6,981 nt of DNA. Source: Chloroflexota bacterium (GTDB taxonomy: Bacteria; Chloroflexota; Anaerolineae; Anaerolineales; UBA11579). The stretch covers positions 9,042-16,022 of the forward strand of contig DNGN01000196.1 of the NCBI GenBank assembly GCA_003486225.1. The letters run 5' to 3'. The translations under genes were made by a program, and so were the position numbers. The notes beneath the pieces were generated by a model, which worked only from the letters and a program-made list of their open reading frames with translations, made no database searches and had not been told where the DNA came from. Shown here piece by piece: positions 1-4,018 of the stretch. The number at the start of each line of letters is the position of its first letter. Positions within the stretch are counted from its first letter, which is position 1.

Positions 1-47
1 ACCATCTCATGGTCATCCACGATCATGACTGTGATCGGTTCTGGCAT
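1..47 (-). CDS. Response regulator, NarL/LuxR type (N-terminus only)
   Basis: Only the first 15 codons are in the window; they read MPEPITVMIVDDHEM. A hydrophobic beta-strand followed by the Asp-Asp pair (residues 11-12) is the standard start of a CheY-like receiver domain, where the paired acids help bind Mg2+ near the phosphorylated Asp. The start is supported by a perfect AAGGAGG at 54-60, six bases from the ATG. The gene begins 15 bases after the stop of the histidine kinase, so the two are almost certainly co-transcribed and form a cognate pair. The partner kinase is of the HisKA_3 class, whose regulators normally carry a LuxR-type helix-turn-helix output domain. That domain would lie beyond the left edge, so the NarL assignment is inferred from the kinase. 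The receiver call itself is well supported despite the short piece. Confidence 0.85.
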   Translation of the reverse strand, partial: MPEPITVMIVDDHEM

Positions 48-62
48 AACTTGCCTCCTTGC

Positions 63-1568
63 CTAGTTAATCGGAATGGTCAGACAGATTTTTGTCCCTT
101 GTCCCAGCTCACTTTCAATAGAGAACTCGCCTGAGAGTGATTCCACCCGCTCACGCATTGAGACAAGCCCCATTCCATCGTAAGGATGGTGAGGATCAAA
201 CCCCACACCATTGTCGCGCACGCAGAACATAACTGCCTGTTCCCCAAAATTTATTGTCACATCAACCTTATGTGCGGAACTATGCCGGGTGACGTTTGCC
301 AGGGATTCCTGCATGATGCGGTAGATGGCCTGTTTGGTCTCCAAGGGCAAATCGATAAAGCCCTCCACATTCAGGGTGGTTTCAATCCCAGTTTGATGGG
401 CCCAGTCAATCAGGTATTCATTAATGGTTTCATCAAAACGAGTTCCATTCATGGTTGGTGGGCGCAGTTCATGGATCAAGTCCGTCAACTCCCCTCGCAC
501 CGAATCCACCAGGCGATCAGCTTCAACCAGATGGCTTTTTGTGGATTCCGGATCGCGCTCGAAAAGGGTCAGGGCCGTTCCCAAATGTAAAGAAGCAGCC
601 AGAGCTTCTTGCTTGGCGCTATCGTGCAGGTCGCGCGCCAGACGGTTGCGCTCTTCAGAAACCGCCATCTCCTGGCTTCTCTTAAGGAACTGTTGCAGTT
701 GTGCGGCCATATGATTGAGACGATCGGACAGGATACTGATCTCATCTCCAGCCGGGTCCTCAATAAAATCAGAAAAATCACCCTTGCTCCAGGCATCCGT
801 CACCTGCGAAACCCGCCCCAAACGCGAGACCATACCGCTGGCGGTCATGGCCCCGAAAAGGGTACCGATTATCCCCACGGCCAGCAGAAGGATCAAGACA
901 CTTCTGCCCACCAATGTCCACAGCGTGGTCGGGATTTCTTCGGAGGTTGGCAGATCCTCGATAAAAACGACGGCAACGCCTAAAAGATTCTGGTTGGTCT
1001 CGTCGCGGATGGGCACCAAAAAGAAAAAGCGCTGAGCTGGTTCAATCGTGACAAATAACTGCTCCGGATCATCTTCTCCGCTCAAGGCGGCTTTCATAGG
1101 CTCCGCCAAGCCGGGCAAAATCCCCAAATCCAGCGGCTTGCCGATGGCGGCTTCAGAAACCAAATCGGAATTGTATTTTCCAAGCAAGACCCCATCAGGG
1201 TCTACCATATAAGCACTTCCCTTGGCCATTGTTCGCATATTGATCTCGAAATTGCCAACCTGGAGGAAAGCTCTGTCAGTGATCTGCAGACTGGATTCCT
1301 GCATTAAGGCTGAAATCAAATCCAGGTCGATGGGATCTTGAGACAAAATTGGGCGCCAAAAAGGAGCCGTGTTTTCGTAGATGATCTTTGTCCAGTCTGC
1401 AGGTTTAATTTCCCTGTTATAAATATCCAGCGGGATGAAGGTGGTTGAAAACAACAGGTACCCCAGAACGAGTACAACAATCAGCATCGAACCCACTGTA
1501 ACAGCGGTATAGCTCAGGGTCAGCTTCCATTGTAAGCGTCGAAGTGCGTTTCTTATTCGCTCAATCAT
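63..1568 (-). CDS. Membrane sensor histidine kinase, NarX/DesK-like (HisKA_3)
   Basis: This is a 501-residue sensor kinase that should autophosphorylate on His and pass the phosphate to the response regulator encoded next to it. Visible parts in order are: a cytoplasmic start rich in Arg; membrane helix 1 (about 18-40); an extracytoplasmic domain (about 41-215) with YMVDPDG and a later FFFLVPIRD, resembling a Cache-type sensor; membrane helix 2 (about 220-244); a HAMP linker (about 245-297); a HisKA_3 dimerisation domain with ERNRLARDLHDSAKQ, phospho-acceptor His315; and a HATPase domain with N box QESLANVTRH (420-429), DNGVGFD (452-458) and GMGLVSMRERV. All catalytic motifs are intact. I chose the ATG at 1566-1568 because AGGGAAG lies six bases upstream. 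In-frame starts at 1598 (ATG) and 1607 (TTG) would add 10 or 13 residues but have no clear ribosome site. The signal sensed cannot be read from the sequence. Confidence 0.93.
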   Translation of the reverse strand: MIERIRNALRRLQWKLTLSYTAVTVGSMLIVVLVLGYLLFSTTFIPLDIYNREIKPADWTKIIYENTAPFWRPILSQDPIDLDLISALMQESSLQITDRAFLQVGNFEINMRTMAKGSAYMVDPDGVLLGKYNSDLVSEAAIGKPLDLGILPGLAEPMKAALSGEDDPEQLFVTIEPAQRFFFLVPIRDETNQNLLGVAVVFIEDLPTSEEIPTTLWTLVGRSVLILLLAVGIIGTLFGAMTASGMVSRLGRVSQVTDAWSKGDFSDFIEDPAGDEISILSDRLNHMAAQLQQFLKRSQEMAVSEERNRLARDLHDSAKQEALAASLHLGTALTLFERDPESTKSHLVEADRLVDSVRGELTDLIHELRPPTMNGTRFDETINEYLIDWAHQTGIETTLNVEGFIDLPLETKQAIYRIMQESLANVTRHSSAHKVDVTINFGEQAVMFCVRDNGVGFDPHHPYDGMGLVSMRERVESLSGEFSIESELGQGTKICLTIPIN

Positions 1569-1574
1569 GATGGT

Positions 1575-1581
1575 CTTCCCT
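1575..1581 (-). promoter_or_regulatory. Ribosome binding site of the histidine kinase
   Basis: AGGGAAG on the minus strand ends six bases before the ATG at 1566-1568. The match to the anti-Shine-Dalgarno sequence is moderate, but it is better than anything ahead of the two upstream in-frame starts, so it decides the start call. Confidence 0.55.
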
Positions 1582-1593
1582 AATTGTTCCACG

Positions 1594-1617
1594 CCCATAT
1601 AATCCAAATTGGATGGG
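1594..1617. repeat. Nested inverted repeat upstream of the kinase gene
   Basis: ATCCAA-A-TTGGAT at 1602-1614 is a perfect 13-base palindrome around a single central base. A second pair, CCCAT (1594-1598) and ATGGG (1613-1617), shares the right arm and extends by one more G/C pair at 1593 and 1618. It lies between the putative -10 element (1630-1635) and the chosen kinase start, which is a common place for an operator. A binding role is inference. Confidence 0.4.
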
Positions 1618-1629
1618 CCAGTCTATTCC

Positions 1630-1635
1630 AGTATA
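1630..1635 (-). promoter_or_regulatory. Possible -10 element of the two-component operon
   Basis: TATACT on the minus strand matches five of six bases of the sigma-70 -10 hexamer and sits about 60 bases before the kinase ATG. There is no good -35 hexamer 16-18 bases upstream, so an activator would be needed or the call is wrong. The rest of the gap from the kinase start to the terminator at 1743 holds only AT-rich DNA and a weak 6-base inverted repeat. Because a strong terminator ends the upstream operon, some promoter is expected in this gap. Confidence 0.3.
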
Positions 1636-1742
1636 ACGGAAAACTTGAAGGGTTTTACCTAACCAGAGACCTATTTATATATACAACCTGAGATAGATAT
1701 TCCCTCATGAATGCTTTCACTGGCAGCATTGGGCGGGGAATC

Positions 1743-1786
1743 AAAAAAGGCCCTGCCTGGTAAACCCTTCAGGCAAAGCCTTTTTT
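1743..1786 (-). terminator. Rho-independent terminator of the ABC transporter operon
   Basis: AAAAAAGGC (1743-1751) pairs with GCCTTTTTT (1778-1786). Inside it, across a 2-by-2 mismatch, TGCCTG (1754-1759) pairs with CAGGCA (1770-1775), leaving a 10-base loop. The hairpin begins a few bases after the permease stop codon. Runs of six or more A and T on the two sides give a U tract in either direction, so it could act bidirectionally, although no plus-strand gene runs into it here. Confidence 0.88.
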
Positions 1787-1791
1787 TAACA

Positions 1792-2661
1792 TTAGGCAAT
1801 TAGTTTTCTCGTTTTGCGCCGGCTAAATAAAGTGGGGAACCGCCAACTGCCCTCACCAGACAAGCGGATGTCACGGCGGATAAAAAGCTGCCACGCCAGT
1901 AAAACCATCACCAGGCTCACACCAAACAAGCCAAAAAGCCAGCTAAGGTTTAACTCTTCAAACGATAGCGCAATTTGATAGTAATAGTGCGGCAAGGCTT
2001 TGGCCGCCATCTCCAGCCGCTCATCCATGAAGATCATCGAGGATACAAAATAGCTGACCACTAGCAGCGCACCTGTCAGCATGGCGGCCAGGTTTCGGGT
2101 TGGCAGCACCATGCTCAGCAGGATCGCAAATGCAGCGTAGATCATCACCTGAGCAAAGAGCGAGATGAACGGCACGGCAACCTGCCCCCAGTTAAGGCCC
2201 AGGCTGGATTGTCCAAGCAGCAGGCAGAACCCTAACCAGCCGATCAAGAGGATGCAGGCGGCTGCGCCTAAAAATCCCAGGAACCTGCCGAAGAACATGG
2301 CAGTGCGGCCCACCGGGTGGGTCACAATCAGGTCCAAGCGGCCGCGCTCTTCATCACTCACGATCAGCCCGCTGCCTGCCAAGACTGAGAAAATCCCAAT
2401 AATGATCGGCAGCATCGAGAAGGCATACATCTTAAGGTAGCCGGCTGGGGTTAGCACACTTTCGGCATCACCGCCAAAGAAGGCTAAAAATTCCTCCGGA
2501 TAGCTTTGCATCATCTGCTGGAATTGGTCCTGCTGCGCACCAAAAACCTCATAGAAAGGAACGATCAACAGGCCCAGCAGGGCCAGGCCGGCCCCCCAGC
2601 CGATGATCTGACCTTTCAATTGGATAAAAGTATAGCGGAAAGTGATCCATAAACGTTTCAT
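1792..2661 (-). CDS. ABC-2 type transporter permease
   Basis: This 289-residue integral membrane protein is the channel half of an ABC-2 exporter; it should dimerise and pair with the ATPase encoded just upstream. Six hydrophobic segments are visible at roughly 19-38, 81-103, 124-150, 160-185, 190-213 and 240-261, with a basic C-terminal tail (SRRKTRKLIA) likely in the cytoplasm. Between helices 2 and 3 is SDEERGRLDLIVTHPVGR (about 102-119). An acidic-Arg-Gly-x-Leu-Asp segment followed by a Pro and an Arg is typical of ABC-2 permeases and probably forms the coupling helix that contacts the ATPase. The ATG at 2659-2661 has AAGGAG eight bases upstream, and that site overlaps the stop codon of the ATPase gene, so translation is likely coupled. 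Substrate is not predictable; antibiotic, lipid or peptide export are all possible for this family. Confidence 0.92.
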   Translation of the reverse strand: MKRLWITFRYTFIQLKGQIIGWGAGLALLGLLIVPFYEVFGAQQDQFQQMMQSYPEEFLAFFGGDAESVLTPAGYLKMYAFSMLPIIIGIFSVLAGSGLIVSDEERGRLDLIVTHPVGRTAMFFGRFLGFLGAAACILLIGWLGFCLLLGQSSLGLNWGQVAVPFISLFAQVMIYAAFAILLSMVLPTRNLAAMLTGALLVVSYFVSSMIFMDERLEMAAKALPHYYYQIALSFEELNLSWLFGLFGVSLVMVLLAWQLFIRRDIRLSGEGSWRFPTLFSRRKTRKLIA

Positions 2662-2673
2662 TTTTATTTCTCC

Positions 2674-3594
2674 TTATTCTTTGTAATAGGACAGGAATAT
2701 CTCTTCCAGGGAGGGATGTTCGGTTTCCAGATCCAGGACGGGCGTCTGTCCAAGGAATTGAACGAAGGTTTCCATATCCCCGGCGACCTGGAATTGGGCC
2801 ACCGTATTGTTGGCCTGCGAAAGCAGTTCCACCCCGGGGAGCTGGCTGAAGCAATCAATCTCCACCGGTCTTTTAAAGCGCACAGTCAGGCGGTTCAGTG
2901 AACGATGCATGAGAGCACTGGTGTCAGCAACTTCTGCGATCTGCCCAGACCGAATGATGGCTACCCGGTTGGCCACCTGCTCAACTTCGCTCATGATGTG
3001 CGAACTGAAGAATACCGTCGCTCCCTGGCGATTGGTCTCCCGGATCAGGTTCAACACTTCCTGCTGCATCAGAGGGTCCAAGCCTGAGGTTGGCTCGTCC
3101 AGCAGCAGCAGCTTTGGCCGGTGCATGAGAGCCTGGATGACCCCAACTTTCTGCTTGTTGCCCTTCGACAGGTTTTTGATCGGCTGAGTGAGATCAAGGT
3201 TCAGCTGCCTGGCAAGCTGGCGAATATACTGCCAATCAACGCTGTTTCCACGCATATCATTGAAGAAACGCAGCTGGCGTTCGGCTGTCAGGTTCTCGTA
3301 GAATTGCATTTCTCCAGGAAGGTAACCGGTGCGTTTTTGCACTTCAATCGGGTCAGATTGCGGATCAAAACCCAACAATCTCATCTCGCCGCCATCAGGA
3401 CGGATCGAATCGAGCATGCAGCGGATGGTGGTCGTCTTGCCTGCCCCATTAGGGCCCAAGAAGCCAAAAATCTCACCGTACTTCACCTCCAGGTCAATAC
3501 CTTTGAGTGCCTCCACCTTCCCATACGATTTGGTCAGGCCGCGGATACTTAAGGCTATCGTGCTGTTTCCATTGACTGATTTCGTTTTACTCAT
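2674..3594 (-). CDS. ABC-2 type transporter ATP-binding protein
   Basis: This 306-residue cytoplasmic ATPase powers the exporter formed with the downstream permease. Motifs in the chosen numbering are Walker A GPNGAGKTT (47-55), a Q-loop region reading GYLPGEMQFYENLT, signature LSKGN (142-146) in place of LSGGQ, Walker B with D-loop LLLLDEPTSGLDP (162-174) and switch His199 in SSH. A C-terminal extension of about 85 residues follows the nucleotide-binding fold and ends in the HPSLEEIFLSYY motif usual for CcmA/DrrA-like ATPases. All residues for ATP hydrolysis are present. The ATG at 3592-3594 was chosen over the one at 3609 because GGAGG lies eight bases upstream and because it overlaps the TGA of the preceding small gene as ATGA, a classic coupling arrangement. 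The stop lies 12 bases before the permease start. Confidence 0.94.
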   Translation of the reverse strand: MSKTKSVNGNSTIALSIRGLTKSYGKVEALKGIDLEVKYGEIFGFLGPNGAGKTTTIRCMLDSIRPDGGEMRLLGFDPQSDPIEVQKRTGYLPGEMQFYENLTAERQLRFFNDMRGNSVDWQYIRQLARQLNLDLTQPIKNLSKGNKQKVGVIQALMHRPKLLLLDEPTSGLDPLMQQEVLNLIRETNRQGATVFFSSHIMSEVEQVANRVAIIRSGQIAEVADTSALMHRSLNRLTVRFKRPVEIDCFSQLPGVELLSQANNTVAQFQVAGDMETFVQFLGQTPVLDLETEHPSLEEIFLSYYKE

Positions 3595-3866
3595 TTTTTT
3601 AACCTCCATGGTTGTTGAGGACCCTTACGCTTTACTTCGAGTATGGTTGTATTGAGGTCCCATAATTTATTCAATACGCCGCGCAGTGCGGCCTGGTCTG
3701 GGAATTTTCCAGTGCAGATCGTGACCTGAAAACCATCCGCATCAACCCCAGGAGAGATTTGCATGCCCCCCAACCATTCGGACCAGCTCTCGTTATAAAA
3801 CTCTGCCACAGTGATCTGGTAAATGGCTTCTTTCATATTTGGCGAATTTTTCCGATCAGCCTTCAT
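3591..3866 (-). CDS. Conserved small protein of unknown function (ESWSEW/DQAAL type)
   Basis: This gene encodes a soluble 91-residue protein with no signal peptide or membrane segment. After a polar N-terminus it shows YQITVAEF, then ESWSEWLGGMQI, then DGFQVTICTGKFPDQAALRGVLNKLWDL, and a basic tail. The pattern of beta-strand, WS-x-W-x-GGM, and DQAAL-x-GVL-x-x-x-x-DL recurs in small hypothetical proteins that I associate with Chloroflexota and Actinobacteria genomes, often beside LuxR regulators or ABC transporters; that is from memory and its function is not known to me. The ATG at 3864-3866 is chosen for its GGAGA six bases upstream; a TTG at 3884 and an internal ATG at 3836 are weaker. Its TGA overlaps the ATPase start by ATGA, so it is the first gene of the transporter operon and a candidate partner or regulator of the transporter. 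Confidence 0.82.
   Translation of the reverse strand: MKADRKNSPNMKEAIYQITVAEFYNESWSEWLGGMQISPGVDADGFQVTICTGKFPDQAALRGVLNKLWDLNTTILEVKRKGPQQPWRLKK
3603..3607 (-). promoter_or_regulatory. Ribosome binding site of the ABC ATPase
   Basis: GGAGG lies inside the last codons of the small upstream gene, eight bases before the ATG at 3592-3594. It sits downstream of (and overlaps) the alternative ATG at 3607-3609, which argues against that longer start. Confidence 0.8.
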
Positions 3867-3872
3867 ATCAAA

Positions 3873-3877
3873 TCTCC
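3873..3877 (-). promoter_or_regulatory. Ribosome binding site of the small protein gene
   Basis: GGAGA ends six bases before the ATG at 3864-3866 and fixes that start. The same bases are part of the right arm of a perfect 7-base inverted repeat (3873-3879 and 3895-3901), so the site could be masked if the leader RNA folds. Confidence 0.6.
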
Positions 3878-3901
3878 GAACCAACTCAAGAATATCGGAG
3901 A
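3873..3901 (-). repeat. Perfect 7-base inverted repeat over a ribosome binding site
   Basis: Reading the minus strand, TCTCCGA is followed after 15 bases by TCGGAGA. The second arm contains the GGAGA that drives translation of the transporter operon's first gene. A transcript starting upstream of about 3901 could form a stem of seven pairs (two A-U or U-A at the ends, mostly G-C inside). Whether the 5' arm is transcribed depends on which of two candidate promoters is used. Confidence 0.5.
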
Positions 3902-3918
3902 GCCGGTACGATTGTCAC
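3891..3918 (-). promoter_or_regulatory. Candidate promoter of the ABC transporter operon
   Basis: On the minus strand GTGACA (3913-3918, five of six to TTGACA) is followed after 16 bases by GATATT (3891-3896, four of six to TATAAT), which would place the transcript start near 3884. An alternative is TTGCTT with CATACT (3927-3932) 15 bases downstream, starting near 3920. Both are imperfect. Some promoter is expected here because the regulator gene upstream has its own terminator. Confidence 0.4.
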
Positions 3919-3946
3919 CCATCGAAAGTATGATTGAAGTACGATT
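3906..3946. repeat. Three phased GTAYGATT direct repeats
   Basis: GTACGATT occurs at 3906-3913 and 3939-3946, and GTATGATT at 3928-3935. The start-to-start distances are 22 and 11 bases, i.e. about two and one turns of DNA, so the same helix face is presented each time. Two copies lie just upstream of the candidate -35 element and one lies in its spacer. Such phased direct repeats are typical of activator binding sites, including those of MalT-type regulators, but the protein that binds here is unknown. Confidence 0.5.
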
Positions 3947-3954
3947 CAAGCAAG

Positions 3955-3992
3955 CTTAAGTAAAGAGGCCGGCGGATGTACCCGCCAGCCTC
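3955..3992 (-). terminator. Probable terminator of the LAL regulator gene
   Basis: The hairpin spans 3965-3992. Outer arms GAGGC/GCCTC are separated by one mismatch from inner arms GGCGG/CCGCC, with a 6-base loop. On the minus strand it is followed by CTTTACTT, an imperfect T-rich tail. It begins about 27 bases after the regulator's stop. Termination is likely but may be leaky, which would allow some read-through into the transporter operon. Confidence 0.55.
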
Positions 3993-4018
3993 GATAGCGC
4001 TTAAAAATCAATTATGGG

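Noticed and set aside
186..590. Plus-strand open frame of 134 codons opposite the histidine kinase
   Set aside because: It lies antisense to well-supported kinase domains, has no ribosome site and its translation resembles no protein family.
1569..1607. Longer start for the histidine kinase (TTG at 1607 or ATG at 1598)
   Set aside because: Neither has a good ribosome site, and the ATG at 1568 does, giving the usual short basic N-terminus before the first membrane helix.
1710..1730. Inverted repeat AATGCT/AGCATT with a 9-base loop
   Set aside because: It has six pairs only, half of them A-T, no T run and no position relative to a gene that suggests a role.
3121..3552. Plus-strand open frame of 143 codons opposite the ABC ATPase
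   Set aside because: It is a shadow of a gene with all ABC motifs intact; no ribosome site and no recognisable product.
3595..3609. Longer start for the ABC ATPase (ATG at 3609)
   Set aside because: The clear GGAGG and the ATGA overlap both point to the ATG at 3594; the longer start would overlap the GGAGG.
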